From Bacteroidia bacterium (GTDB lineage Bacteria; Bacteroidota; Bacteroidia; Chitinophagales; Chitinophagaceae): DNA of 64,000 nucleotides. The notes under the pieces are model-generated. The model did not search any database. It saw only the letters and a list, made by a program, of their open reading frames with translations, and was not told where the DNA came from. The stretch's first letter is position 1. Every line of letters begins with the position of its first letter. Below are positions 37,889 to 49,500 of the stretch, one piece after another. A program made the position numbers and the translations under genes. The DNA lies in assembly GCA_030426665.1 (NCBI GenBank), contig JAUHYD010000013.1:1-64000 (forward strand), in the 5' to 3' direction.

Positions 37889-39919
37889 CTATTTCATTTT
37901 CTTTTTCTGCTCCTGCAGGCTGAAAAGTTCATCTCTTAGGCGGGCGGCATCCATAAAGTCAAGGTCTTTGGCGGCCTTGTCCATTGCTTTCTTGGTTTTC
38001 GTAATAAGTTTGTCGAGCTGGGCTACAGATGTGTATGTTGCATTCGGTTCTGCTGCTATGGCTGTGGCTTCATCCGGTACCGCATAAGGGCTATTTGCGT
38101 CAAAACCTTTGATGTCAAGTACCGATCCTTGCAGCATTACTTCCTTAATGGACTTTGTAATGGTTTTTGGGACAATTCCGTGCTCGGTGTTGTACCGTAT
38201 CTGTTTTTCACGCCTACGGTCGGTTTCGTCCATCGTTCTTCGCATGCTGGCTGTTATTTTATCCGCATAGAATATAACGAGTCCGTCTACGTTTCGTGCC
38301 GCCCTTCCCGCCATTTGGGTTAGCGATCGTTCATCTCTCAGAAATCCTTCTTTATCGGCATCAAGAATTGCCATCAGAGAAACTTCGGGGAGGTCAAGAC
38401 CCTCCCTAAGTAGGTTTACGCCCACCAGAACGTCAATAACGCCCAGCCTGAGATCTCTAAGTATCTCTACTCGTTCCAGTGTGTCTACTTCAGAGTGGAT
38501 GTATTTAGATTTTATGTTAATGCGTTTCAGGTATTTGTCCATTTCCTCGGCCATCCGCTTGGTGAGCGTAGTCACCAGTACACGTCCGCCGGATTTTACC
38601 CGTTGGTCTATTTCATCCAGCAAATCATCTACCTGATTAATACTTGGCCTTACTTCAATAACTGGTTCAGTCAATCCCGTTGGTCTTACAATTTGCTCAA
38701 CTACAACGCCGCCACATCTCTCAAGTTCATACTTGCCCGGTGTGGCACTAACGAAAACTACCTGATTTAATAAGCCTTCAAATTCATATAAGTTCAATGG
38801 CCGGTTGTCCAATGCTGACGGCAATCGGAAGCCATAGTCGACAAGATTCATTTTTCTGGAACGGTCACCGCCATACATGCCGCTTATCTGAGGTATGGTT
38901 ACGTGGCTTTCATCAATTATCAACAAAAAGTCGTCAGGGAAATAGTCAATCAGGCAGAATGGGCGCGTACCCGGCTTTCGTCGGTCCAGAAAGCGAGAGT
39001 AGTTCTCAATGCCGCTACAATAGCCGAGTTCCTGTATCATTTCCAGGTCATAGCTTACCCGCTCTTTGATACGTTGAGCTTCAATATGTTTTCCTATGCT
39101 CTTAAAGTAACTTTCCTGGGCCGTCATCTCATCTTGTATCTCATACATTATCTGGCCCATTTGCCCGCTGGGAGCAACATACAGGTTCGCAGGAAATATG
39201 GCGGCATTATCCATTGTGTCAATTCGCTTCCCTGTTTCGGGGGCAAACGTCTCTATTTCTTCAATTTCATCGCCGAAAAATGTAATCCTGTAACAGTAAT
39301 CGAGATAGGGTAGATTCACGTCAACGGTGTCGCCGTTTACGCGAAATGTGCCTCTCGCAAACTCACCTTGACTACGGTTGTATAGTGAGTTGACTAACTT
39401 ATGCAGGAAGTGATTTCTGCCAATGTTGTCACCTTTACGGAATCTTATAATACCATTAGCGTAGTCCGTAGGGTTACCGATACCATAGATACAGGATACC
39501 GATGCCACTACAATAATGTCTGACCGACCGCTTAGCAGGCTCGTGGTTGCCCGTAGCCTTAGCTTCTCCAACTCCTCATTTATAGACAAGTCCTTTTCTA
39601 TGTAAGTATTAGAGACAGGTAGGTATGCTTCCGGCTGGTAATAATCATAATACGATACAAAGTACTCCACAGCATTGTCCGGAAAAAAACTGCGCAATTC
39701 ACCATACAGCTGTGCAACGAGGGTTTTGTTGTGGGTCAATACCAGTGTGGGTTTTTTGACCTGCTGCACCACATTTGCCATCGTAAACGTCTTCCCCGAA
39801 CCGGTAACACCCAGCAATGTCTGAAATTGCTCGCCGTTCTCAATTCCTTCAGATAGTTGTCTGATGGCTTCCGGTTGGTCACCGGCAGGCTGGTACGGGC
39901 TGTCTATTTTAAAATCCAT
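37889..39919 (-). CDS. uvrB: Excinuclease ABC subunit UvrB
   Basis: FQTLLGVTGSGKTFTMANV; YEYFVSYYDYYQPEAYLP-type motif; GVNLLREGLDLPEVSLMAILDADKEGFLRDERSLTQMAGRAARN; C-terminal UVR motif. Confidence 0.97.
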   Translation of the reverse strand: MDFKIDSPYQPAGDQPEAIRQLSEGIENGEQFQTLLGVTGSGKTFTMANVVQQVKKPTLVLTHNKTLVAQLYGELRSFFPDNAVEYFVSYYDYYQPEAYLPVSNTYIEKDLSINEELEKLRLRATTSLLSGRSDIIVVASVSCIYGIGNPTDYANGIIRFRKGDNIGRNHFLHKLVNSLYNRSQGEFARGTFRVNGDTVDVNLPYLDYCYRITFFGDEIEEIETFAPETGKRIDTMDNAAIFPANLYVAPSGQMGQIMYEIQDEMTAQESYFKSIGKHIEAQRIKERVSYDLEMIQELGYCSGIENYSRFLDRRKPGTRPFCLIDYFPDDFLLIIDESHVTIPQISGMYGGDRSRKMNLVDYGFRLPSALDNRPLNLYEFEGLLNQVVFVSATPGKYELERCGGVVVEQIVRPTGLTEPVIEVRPSINQVDDLLDEIDQRVKSGGRVLVTTLTKRMAEEMDKYLKRINIKSKYIHSEVDTLERVEILRDLRLGVIDVLVGVNLLREGLDLPEVSLMAILDADKEGFLRDERSLTQMAGRAARNVDGLVIFYADKITASMRRTMDETDRRREKQIRYNTEHGIVPKTITKSIKEVMLQGSVLDIKGFDANSPYAVPDEATAIAAEPNATYTSVAQLDKLITKTKKAMDKAAKDLDFMDAARLRDELFSLQEQKKKMK

Positions 39920-40120
39920 CTGTTATCCGGAAAAAGTCTGATAGTGAATTGATTCCCTAAAATTAAGAACTAAACACGACTAACCGAAAAAGACGAGTTA
40001 AAGGAAAGGGAATTTTAACGGTCGTTCCTGTCGTTACCGAGTTAATATTATGTAATTTCTTTTCCTGTTTCTTATTTCTCATTGAATTAACGTTGTTGTT
40101 AATTAACTTTACACCTGTCT

Positions 40121-40351
40121 ATGTATCGGTTATATCATTTGAAGGATTTTATAGAATGGAAAGCTTTTGGCGTGTGTAGTGCTATTGGTGAGCGTATGGG
40201 CGTTGCAACTTCCAGAATACGTTTGTGGTTCATATATATATCCTTTCTCACGATGGGGTCGCCTATCATTGTATATATGGTGCTCGCTTTTTGGATGAAT
40301 CTCAAAAAATATACATTGCTTTCTCGCCGAAACCCACTCCGTTGGCTATAG
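40121..40351 (+). CDS. PspC-domain small membrane protein
   Basis: KAFGVCSAIGERMGVATSRIRLWFIYISFLTMGSPIIVYMVLAFWM. Confidence 0.75.
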   Translation: MYRLYHLKDFIEWKAFGVCSAIGERMGVATSRIRLWFIYISFLTMGSPIIVYMVLAFWMNLKKYTLLSRRNPLRWL

Positions 40352-40442
40352 GGTATAATCCTTACTGACGAAAATCATATCAGGAAATTTCATGGTTTCG
40401 TACATTTGCATCCTCATTCACTTAAAATAAGGGAGGTACACC

Positions 40443-41504
40443 ATGCCAGTGTTACACAACCGCGTTAACAATGAGGAACTGAAACAGCGTATGCTGGCAG
40501 AAACAGAGCCACGTACCACAGTGTCCTTTTATCAGTATTTTCCGGTAGCGGAACCGGAGGCTTTTCGAAACAACTTATATCTGAAGTTTGTTGACCTCAA
40601 AGTATTCGGTCGCATATACGTCGCTGCTGAGGGTATTAATGGGCAAGTCAGTGTGCCCGAGAGTAATTATGAGGCTTTCAGAGACACGCTTTATCAATCA
40701 GACCCGATGTTAAATGGGATACGAATGAATATTGCGTTGGATGACGACGGTAAGTCTTTTTGGGTGCTCCGGATGAAAGTACGTGCCAAAATTGTAGCAG
40801 ATGGTATTGACGACCCTACCTTCAATATGGCTAAGAAGGGGAAGTATCTAAAAGCGGACGAATACAATAAATTATCCGAAGAAAAAGACACGATAATTGT
40901 TGACATGCGCAACCACTACGAATACGAGGTTGGGCATTTTGAAAATGCAATCGAAGTGCCATCAGACACTTTTCGCGACCAGCTACCCATGGCTGCCGAT
41001 ATGCTGAAGGGTAAGGAAGATAAGAATATTATTATGTATTGTACCGGTGGCATTCGCTGTGAAAAGGCAAGTGCCTATATGCTGCACAATGGTTTTAAGA
41101 ACGTATTTCATGTAGAAGGTGGGATAATTGAGTATGCCCGGAAAGCTAAAGAGCAGAATTTGCCATTGAAGTTTAAAGGAAAGAACTTTGTGTTTGACGA
41201 ACGTTTGGGAGAGCGGATAACGGATGATGTGTTAGCTGAGTGTCACGTATGTGGTAAGCCCTGTGATACACATACCAACTGCAAAAATGATGGTTGTCAT
41301 TTGCTTTTTATCGAATGTGAAGAGTGTGCTGAAAGGTTGGAAGGGTGCTGTAGCGAGGCCTGTGTTGAAGAAAAAAACATGCCGGAAGAAGAGCAACGCA
41401 AGCACCGGGCCGGTCGGGAAAATGGCATGATGATATTCAATAAGTCAAAAGAACACCCGTTACGCAAGCATAGAAGTGAATGGAAGGTAATGAGAGAAGG
41501 GTGA
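40443..41504 (+). CDS. trhO: Rhodanese-related sulfurtransferase / tRNA U34 hydroxylase TrhO
   Basis: [19 protein letters not shown]; rhodanese [37 protein letters not shown]; Cys-rich C-terminal [29 protein letters not shown]. Confidence 0.92.
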   Translation: MPVLHNRVNNEELKQRMLAETEPRTTVSFYQYFPVAEPEAFRNNLYLKFVDLKVFGRIYVAAEGINGQVSVPESNYEAFRDTLYQSDPMLNGIRMNIALDDDGKSFWVLRMKVRAKIVADGIDDPTFNMAKKGKYLKADEYNKLSEEKDTIIVDMRNHYEYEVGHFENAIEVPSDTFRDQLPMAADMLKGKEDKNIIMYCTGGIRCEKASAYMLHNGFKNVFHVEGGIIEYARKAKEQNLPLKFKGKNFVFDERLGERITDDVLAECHVCGKPCDTHTNCKNDGCHLLFIECEECAERLEGCCSEACVEEKNMPEEEQRKHRAGRENGMMIFNKSKEHPLRKHRSEWKVMREG

Positions 41505-41548
41505 CGAACATAAGTTGTTGTCTTTATTTGTGCTTTCAGCAGCGGATA

Positions 41549-42124
41549 CTACGTTAATTTGAATCGCCTGTTAAATAGTTTTCCGGTGAGGGTGCCTGCA
41601 ATTGCGCCCAACACTCCACCGACGAATACATCAAGCGGATAGTGTACACCAACGTAGACTTGTGCATAACTTACAGATATCGCCCACAGGAGTGCCGGAA
41701 TCCAGATAAACCGAGCAAGGTGCCTTAACGATACAATGCTGAAAAGTGCAAGTGAAAAGTGATTGGCAGCATGCGACGATGGAAAACTTTTGCCGCCACC
41801 GCAGGGTACCAGCAAATGAACAATATTGGAAAATGTAGGGTCGTTGCAGGGGCGTAGTCTGCCGAAATAGGGTTTCATTAAGTGAGCACTTATTTGGTCT
41901 GAAATGGCAAAAGTGATAAGGAATCCCAGACACCATATCCAGCCTGATTTTTTGAAACGTCCGGGCATGAAAATTAGCAGGAATAGGTACAACGGTGCCC
42001 AAAACCACTGATTACGAAGAAATGGCATAATTGTGTCAAAAAAACCATTGTGCCATTGTGTATTGAGGTAATACCAGGCTATATGATCGCAGTTGATGAT
42101 TATGTCATGCAGCGTACTAAGCAT
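41549..42124 (-). CDS. PAP2-family membrane phosphatase
   Basis: KPYFGRLRPC; GGGKSFPSSHAANHF; SYAQVYVGVHYPLDVFVGGVLG. Confidence 0.9.
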   Translation of the reverse strand: MLSTLHDIIINCDHIAWYYLNTQWHNGFFDTIMPFLRNQWFWAPLYLFLLIFMPGRFKKSGWIWCLGFLITFAISDQISAHLMKPYFGRLRPCNDPTFSNIVHLLVPCGGGKSFPSSHAANHFSLALFSIVSLRHLARFIWIPALLWAISVSYAQVYVGVHYPLDVFVGGVLGAIAGTLTGKLFNRRFKLT

Positions 42125-42851
42125 TGTTCTTTTTAAAAACCATTATCAGACGAGGCATGTCGACAGGGTGGTAGGGGTTAAGGAGGTAGTCTCCGAAAGT
42201 TGCAATTAGTGACATGCCCGACGGTTTTAACATCCGCTGAAAATCTGCAACTGAAAATGCAGCCACGCTTTCAGTAAAGTGTCGGTCTTTGTTATCGGCA
42301 TCTTTAAATCTGATGTCTTTAATAAAATGGTTGTTCTCTTGTTTGCGCGAAATAGAAAAAGTGAAATCACCTTTTTGAATTGTGTCTTCAGGATTCAGGT
42401 TGGCGGCAACATATCCGGCATTCAGGTAGTCTATTACCAGTATGCCCTCCTTTTTTAAAGCAGTTGCAAATGCTCTCGCGGCTAGTTCGTGGTCTCTGTC
42501 GTTGTCAAAGTATCCGAAGCTGGTAAAGAAATTAAAGGCATAATCAAAATAGTTGATGTAAAATGGCTGCCGCATATCCTGAACATAAAAATTCAGGTTA
42601 TCGTTTTCGAGTGCGCTGGCCTTTTGAATACTTGCATCAGAAATATCAATCCCTGTTACATTAAAGCCATGGCCTGCAAGTTGTCTGGCAAACCTGCCTT
42701 CGCCACAGGCAATATCAAGCATAGTGCTGCCTGCGTTTGGTTTCAGGTAGGCAAGCAATTTCTCAACAAATTCCTGTGCTTCCTGTTCGTCTCTGTCCTG
42801 ATACAATATGTGGTAATAGGGTGAACCAAACCAATTTTCAAACCAATCCAT
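42117..42851 (-). CDS. Class I SAM-dependent methyltransferase
   Basis: STMLDIACGEGRFARQLAGHGFNVTGIDISDASI; FDYAFNFFTSFGYF. Confidence 0.85.
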   Translation of the reverse strand: MDWFENWFGSPYYHILYQDRDEQEAQEFVEKLLAYLKPNAGSTMLDIACGEGRFARQLAGHGFNVTGIDISDASIQKASALENDNLNFYVQDMRQPFYINYFDYAFNFFTSFGYFDNDRDHELAARAFATALKKEGILVIDYLNAGYVAANLNPEDTIQKGDFTFSISRKQENNHFIKDIRFKDADNKDRHFTESVAAFSVADFQRMLKPSGMSLIATFGDYLLNPYHPVDMPRLIMVFKKNNA

Positions 42852-43316
42852 GCCTAAATTGTAATGATGATGGTCAAAAGTAGTGATAGAACCCGTTATT
42901 CGGTATATTTTCAGAAAATGTTTGAAGTTCTACCGTAATAATTTGCCTTTATGAATTGAAGGTTGTCATCCCCGGTACGTAATTTCATAAGAGTTGTTTG
43001 TGCTTTCCAAATTATATGCATTCTGATATTTTGTGATTTGTAGTGTCGTTAATGAATGATGGTTATTAGAGGTATTGTCCTTCAAGATTTTCAGAAAATT
43101 TTAAGTAAATCTTATTCGCAGCTCTTGAGTGTATCTGTTATTTTTGCAATTATATCATTTAATCAGAAATGAATATATGATGTCCTGTTTTTTATGATTG
43201 TGGTTGATGGAATTAATAATTGTACTTTAACCCCTTCATTAGACTTTAGAAATGCTCGTTGGTGGATAATGTGATTAATAATTTTAGTGTAGTACTACTC
43301 ATTACAACAACAATCG

Positions 43317-44183
43317 ATGACAACTGCTGAGATATTAAAAAAAGTTCGGAGAATTGAGATTAAGACCAAGGGGTTGAGCAATCATATCTTTGCCGGTGAG
43401 TATCACTCTACCTTTAAAGGGCGTGGGATGTCATTTAGCGAAGTGAGGGAGTATATGCCCGGTGATGATGTGAAATTTATTGATTGGAATGTCACAGCTC
43501 GTTTCTCTCATCCTTTTGTTAAGGTATTCGAAGAAGAGCGGGAGTTGATAGTGATGATGTTGGTCGATATCAGTAACAGTACCTTATTCGGGACACACAA
43601 GCAGCTGAAGCGCGACCTGATAACAGAGCTAAGTGCGGTCCTTGCTTTCTCCGCGACAACTAACAATGATAAGATTGGTGTAATATTTTTTAGTGATAAG
43701 GTTGAAAAGTATATACCGCCCAAGAAGGGTAAGGGACATATTTTGAGGATAATTCGTGAGTTGGTTGCATTGGAGCCGTCTACCAGGGGCGACACAAATG
43801 TTGGTGTCGCACTAGAGTTTTTGAATAATGTGCTCAAGAAGCGCTCAATTACGTTTTTACTGAGTGACTTTGTAAGTCATCCTTATGATCACGCATTGCA
43901 ATTGGCGGCCCGTAAGCATGACTTGGTAGGTATTCACATTTATGACAAATATGACAGGGAGCTCCCTGCCGCGGGACTAATTCAGGTATTAGATTCAGAA
44001 ACTAAGGAAATGTTTTGGGTTGATACAGACGATAAAAATGTGAGGCGGCAGTACGAATCGGATTTCGAAAAGAAGTACAAATACTGTACGCAGACTTTCA
44101 GAAAAAGTGGTGCTTCACTTCTGAATATCAGAACAGATGAGGACTATGTAAAAATTCTTCAGTCATACTTTAAGTCGAGATAG
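43317..44183 (+). CDS. DUF58 domain-containing protein
   Basis: GRGMSFSEVREYMPGDDVKFIDWNVTARFSHPFVKVFEEERELIVMMLVDISNSTLFG. Confidence 0.92.
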   Translation: MTTAEILKKVRRIEIKTKGLSNHIFAGEYHSTFKGRGMSFSEVREYMPGDDVKFIDWNVTARFSHPFVKVFEEERELIVMMLVDISNSTLFGTHKQLKRDLITELSAVLAFSATTNNDKIGVIFFSDKVEKYIPPKKGKGHILRIIRELVALEPSTRGDTNVGVALEFLNNVLKKRSITFLLSDFVSHPYDHALQLAARKHDLVGIHIYDKYDRELPAAGLIQVLDSETKEMFWVDTDDKNVRRQYESDFEKKYKYCTQTFRKSGASLLNIRTDEDYVKILQSYFKSR

Positions 44184-44238
44184 CAATACTGAGCGATGGG
44201 AGTGTGGTCATTTGCTTTGTTCATAACCGGTAAACAAA

Positions 44239-45216
44239 ATGCGAAAAGGAAATAAATCTTGTTTGATGAAAGTTGGTAGATTGCTTGGATGGTGTGCAGT
44301 GTTGTTGTGTATGTCTATGTCTGTCGGTGCACAGAACGTGGCGACTGTTAAAGCACGTATTGATGCTCGCAAAATTGCAATCGGAGATCAGGTTCGGCTT
44401 TTTATTGAATTAAAATCAGACACTACCAAAGAGCGGATAAATTGGGCGGCAATCCCTGACACCTTCAATACGCTTGAAGTTGTAGAGAAAGGGAAAATTG
44501 ATACTACGCTTGTAGGCAGCAATGTCACTTATAAACAACGCTTACTACTTACAGGTTTTGATTCCGGGCTGTTCCAGGTGCCTGCGTTTCAGTTTGCGGT
44601 GATGCCGGTATCGGGAAATCCCTACGTGGTTCAGACCGATTCTTTTCCGTTATTAGTTCAGACCGTAGCAGTTGATACTACCAAAGCATTCCGGCCCATT
44701 AAGGGGATTATGGAGGTTGAGGCTTCGTGGACGGATTATATTGAGTACATCATCGGAGGGATAGTAGTAGCATTGCTGGCAGGAGTTTTGGTGTGGTATG
44801 TTCTGAAGCGTAAGAAAGAAAAGCCGCCGGTTCCGGAAGGGCCAAAAGAGACAATTCAGGAATATTCACTCCGGTTATTAAACGAACTGGACGAAAAGCA
44901 GTTGTGGCAAAAACAAAAAGTAAAAGAGTATTACATCGAATTGACTGATATAGTCAGAGATTATATCGAAGCGAGATTTGATACTGCTGCTATGGAGCTA
45001 ACGACAGACGAGTTGCTTCATAAGGCAAAAATACACAAGGAGTTAAGGCGTTATTATGATTTGTTGTCTGTAATTCTGACCACTGCAGATTTGGCAAAGT
45101 TTGCAAAAGCTGAGCCTTTGCCCGAAGAACATATGGACGCGATGGAAAAGTCTGTAAAGCTGATTGTTGATTCGAAGCCGGTTATTGTTCCCACTTCAAT
45201 TGAAAAGGAATTATGA
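44239..45216 (+). CDS. BatD-like membrane-anchored protein
   Basis: Signal peptide, beta-rich domain, central TM and cytoplasmic tail; between DUF58 and BatA-like genes. Confidence 0.6.
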   Translation: MRKGNKSCLMKVGRLLGWCAVLLCMSMSVGAQNVATVKARIDARKIAIGDQVRLFIELKSDTTKERINWAAIPDTFNTLEVVEKGKIDTTLVGSNVTYKQRLLLTGFDSGLFQVPAFQFAVMPVSGNPYVVQTDSFPLLVQTVAVDTTKAFRPIKGIMEVEASWTDYIEYIIGGIVVALLAGVLVWYVLKRKKEKPPVPEGPKETIQEYSLRLLNELDEKQLWQKQKVKEYYIELTDIVRDYIEARFDTAAMELTTDELLHKAKIHKELRRYYDLLSVILTTADLAKFAKAEPLPEEHMDAMEKSVKLIVDSKPVIVPTSIEKEL

Positions 45217-46220
45217 GTTTACTGATGGATTGGAAACAGGTTACTTTTGCACACCCGTGGTATTTTCTTTTGTTACTGCTTGTGCCATTGTTGATTTGGT
45301 GGCAATTGCGAAAAAAAGAAATAAACCCTGCATTCAGGTTAACCACATTGTCCGGGTTGAATAAAAAGCAGGCGGGAAGTAAGGCTCGGTTGCGGCCGCT
45401 TTTGTTGGTTTTGAGAGTGCTGACTCTTGTCTGCCTTACCATAGCATTAGCACGCCCGCAAACGAGTAATACCACCGAAAACGTTGATAGTGAGGGTATT
45501 GACATAGTGCTTAGTATAGACGTGTCTGGTAGTATGCTTGCAGAGGACTTTAAGCCAAACAGGATAGAGGCTGCAAAGAAAGAAGCACTTCGGTTTATCG
45601 ATCAGCGACCTACAGATAGGATAGGGTTGGTTATTTTTGCCGGTGAGAGCTTTACAATGTGCCCGATTACGATTGACCATAACGTATTGAAAAATCAAGT
45701 CAATCAAATAAAGAACGGTATGATTACCGACGGTACTTCTATTGGGATGGGGTTGGCGACCGCTGTAGACAGACTGAGATATGCAGATGGTAAAAGCAAG
45801 GTGGTTATACTAATGACAGATGGGGTTAACAACACTGGTATGATTGATCCCAGTACTGCGCTGGAAATTGCCAAAGCTTTTCATGTAAGGGTGTATACTA
45901 TCGGAATTGGATCTAAGGGGCAAGCGTTAATGCCACAGCAGACACCCTTCGGGATACAAAAGCAAATGGTTCCTGTTGAGATAGACGAACCTTTGCTTAA
46001 GAAAATGGCAGCGACAACAAGTGGTAAATATTTCAGAGCTACCGGAAATAAGTCGCTCGCGGCTATTTACGACGATATTGATCGGATGGAAAAAACGAAA
46101 ATTGATATTACATCATATAAACACTACGCTGAGTTGTTTTTTCCGTTTGCACTTATTGCTGTCGTTTCTCTGGCAATAGAGCAGTTACTCAAACTTACTT
46201 ATTTCAGAAGTATTACTTAG
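45213..46220 (+). CDS. batA: VWA-domain protein, BatA-like
   Basis: DIVLSIDVSGSMLAEDFKPNRIEAAKKEALRFIDQRPTDRIGLVIFAGESFTMCPIT; MIDAS DxSxS; TM segments. Confidence 0.88.
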   Translation: MSLLMDWKQVTFAHPWYFLLLLLVPLLIWWQLRKKEINPAFRLTTLSGLNKKQAGSKARLRPLLLVLRVLTLVCLTIALARPQTSNTTENVDSEGIDIVLSIDVSGSMLAEDFKPNRIEAAKKEALRFIDQRPTDRIGLVIFAGESFTMCPITIDHNVLKNQVNQIKNGMITDGTSIGMGLATAVDRLRYADGKSKVVILMTDGVNNTGMIDPSTALEIAKAFHVRVYTIGIGSKGQALMPQQTPFGIQKQMVPVEIDEPLLKKMAATTSGKYFRATGNKSLAAIYDDIDRMEKTKIDITSYKHYAELFFPFALIAVVSLAIEQLLKLTYFRSIT

Positions 46221-46426
46221 GGGGTGACGGGTTGCTCCGCGATTACTTAACCGTTGCACTAACAATATAGCCGGGATTTACGCCCTTTATTTGTACCATT
46301 CTTATGGCAGTTCGAATAATTGTCAGATGCAAGAATAAAAATATTTTGTTTTTTAATCAATAGTTATTCATAGTTTGGAAAATAGTAATAGGATGTCGTG
46401 TTCCTTTAGTTTTTTTCCCAAAACCA

Positions 46427-46456
46427 TTGATTGGTATAAAAAAAATCTTATTTTTG
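46427..46456 (+). promoter_or_regulatory. Candidate Bacteroidota promoter for the 46504 T9SS gene
   Basis: TTG - 19 nt - TATTTTTG (exact TAnnTTTG), about 48 nt before ATG. Confidence 0.5.
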
Positions 46457-46503
46457 GTTGGTATTTTATAAAAACTGTTTCAAGTTTTTTCTAAATAATT
46501 TTT

Positions 46504-49500
46504 ATGAGAAAAAATCTTATTCTTTCAAGCAATAGAATGTTCAAAGCCCTGACACTCATTGCAGTCATTTTTTTCGGTATTTCCAATGCGAATGCACAGG
46601 TGTCGCTTACGGCTACTGCCGGAGTTACGGGGCCTACTGCGTATACTAATTTGCGTTTGGCTTTTAATGCCATAAATGCGGGTACGCATGGTGGTGCCAT
46701 TACTATCACCATCGGTCCTGCAGGTTGTACGGAAACTGCCCCTGCAATACTCAATCAGAGTGCTGCTCCGGCAACCTATACGTCAGTGCTTATTAAGCCC
46801 GCTGCCGGTGCTACACCAATCATTACGGGTAATATAGGTGGCAACGGTATGATATATCTGTATGGTGCAAGCAATGTTACAATTGATGGATCAAATACAG
46901 CAGGTGGCACTTCGCAGGATATGACACTGCGTAACACTACCGGTACAGGTGGCTCTTCTGTTATCAGGTTTGGTAGCCCTTCTTTGACAGTAGGTGCGAC
47001 TAATAATGAGATAAAGAACTGTAAGATTGTTATGAATAGCAACTTGGTTGGTATTGCTATTTCCTCCGGAAGTGGGACAACCCTTTTTGGTGCTGCTGAA
47101 GCACCAAATTCTAATAATATAATTAGAAACAACGCATTTTCAAATGCACAGACTGGTGTTTATACCAACGGATGTGTTGCCCCGGCTGCCAATGATAATG
47201 GTTGGGTTATTACGGGTAATAGTTTCGCGTCTATGGGATTTGGTGGTGTACGTATGTTTAGGTGTACGAATACAGAGATTACCAACAATACGATGAATAA
47301 CATCTCCATCAATGGTGGGTCAGATGTAGATGGAATAATGTTGTCTTGGGAAATAGTAGATATGACTATCTCAGGAAACAAGATTACAAACGTGTCTAAT
47401 ACAGTGGCCAATGGAGCACACGGTATTTATTTGGATATAGTCAACACTTCTTCAAACGTAAATATATTTAATAATTACGTCGGAAATGTTACTTGTGCGG
47501 GGTCTGGTATTATCGGTAATAATGCGCACGGATTTTATATGGACGTAGGTAATGGTGTGAATTTGCATCATAATTCTTTTCAGTTAGCTAATAACTCTAC
47601 CGGAGCTTATACAAATGGAGCTGCTTGTTTTGATCCGGCAGCTGCGCCTGTAGGTCCCATTCCTGCCGGTGCCGTTGATATGCGAGATAATATATTCTCA
47701 AATATCCAGACAACAGGAAACAGATACGGTGTGTATTGTTTGAGCCCTAATACCATTTTCTCTGCTATTGACTTTAATGACTATGTGGCTACCTCAGGGA
47801 ACTTAGGGTACATAGGGGGGATTAATAGAACGACAATTCCTGCCATACAAACCGGTTTTCTTGGAAACGTTAACTCTATAAGTGTTACGCCGGCATTTGT
47901 GTCTCCTACTGACCTGCATTTACAATTGATTCCTGCTAATAACCCACTGGCAGTTGGTACACCGATTGCTGCGCCTCCGATTACTGTAGATATTGATGGT
48001 GTTTCGCGTAGCCCGGTTACACCTACAATTGGTTGTCATGAATTAATTAGCAAGATTACTTATACAAATTTGGCTGCTACATGTAGTGGTGCCGATGTTA
48101 CGCTGAATCCGGTAACAATTGAGTCGCCAATCGGTGTTCCAACTTTGGGAACTCAGAGACCGCGCATATACTTCCAGAAAGGTGCTGGTCCGTGGTTCAG
48201 TGCACCGGGCACTTTGGTTTCCGGTTCTGCGACTAACGGTACATGGAGTTTTGTCATTAGCTCTGCTGCGATGGGCGGTGTAGTTTCCGGTGATGTAATT
48301 TCCTACTTTGTAATAGCCGAAACTACTACCGGTGCCATATTTGGAAACCCGTCAAATGGTCTGGCAGCTGTCGATGTTAATACTATTACGTCGCCACCTA
48401 CAACTCCTAATACGTATCTGGTAAATGCAGTTGCCCTAACCGGATTGGTTACTTCGGATGACGTTTGTTTTAGTGTCGCGGCATCATCTGCGTCATATGC
48501 ATATACAGGTACTACAGGTAGCCCGGATGAGTATACATTGACGTGGTCCCCTGCGGGTCCTGTTCCTGTGCCTGTATTTGTTTCCCTTCCGGCGGGAGCA
48601 TTTCCTGTCACTGTACCTGCTGCACTTCCGTCAGCGGTATACAACGGCACCATAACAATCAGAAATTCAACAACAACTTGCTCTAATACATACAACATTA
48701 CGTTGTCTGTCAACCCTAATCCTGCCAGCATCTCAGGTTCAACGACTCTATGTGTCGGAACCTCGTCAGTATTGTCAAGTGCTACCTCTGGTGGAACATG
48801 GACAAGTACGGCTCCGTCTGTTGCTTCTATAGGTATTGCTACTGGGGTGGTTAGCGGATTGTTGGGTGGTACGTCCACTATCTCATATACGTTGCCTACA
48901 GGTTGTAGCACAGCTACTAACGTGAATGTAGTAACACCGCCTACACCAATAACAGGAACTGCATCTGTATGTCCCGGTTTGACAACTACACTTAATAATA
49001 CAGTTGCCGGTGGTACCTGGACGAGTAGTGCTCCCGGTACAGCTGCCATTAGTTCTACTACCGGGATAGTAACGGGGTTGGTCCCCGGTACTGCTTTAAT
49101 CTCTTATGATATTTCGGGTTGTAGTGGTGTCACGAGAGTAGTGACGGTAAATCCAATGCCCGATACAATTCATGGATTGCCTTATGCTTGTGAGGGGTTA
49201 ACTACTACTTTGACTACTTCATCGGCTCCTGCGGGAACCTGGATAAGCGGTGCTCCCTCCGTGGCGTCGATAGGGTCTATGTCGGGCCTTGTAACCGGTC
49301 TTTCCAGTGGAACGGCTCCTATTACTTATAAGTTTACGTCAACGGGTTGTATTAGAACCAATACAGTAACCATATTTCCTGCGGCAGGACCTATCACCGG
49401 CGGACCGGTTATTTGTCAGGGATTGTCGGTAACACTTGGTAACTCTATATCTGGTGGTACGTGGTCAAGCTCTTTGCCTGGTGTCATTACGGTTGGTTCT

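Noticed and set aside
40401-40408. TACATTTG -7-like element before trhO
   Set aside because: Good -7 match but no suitable -33 TTG at the right spacing; too weak to list.
48303-49049. 248-aa minus-strand ORF
   Set aside because: Antisense shadow of the Big_2-repeat region of the 46504 gene; Val/Pro-rich low-complexity product caused by the repeat codon composition.
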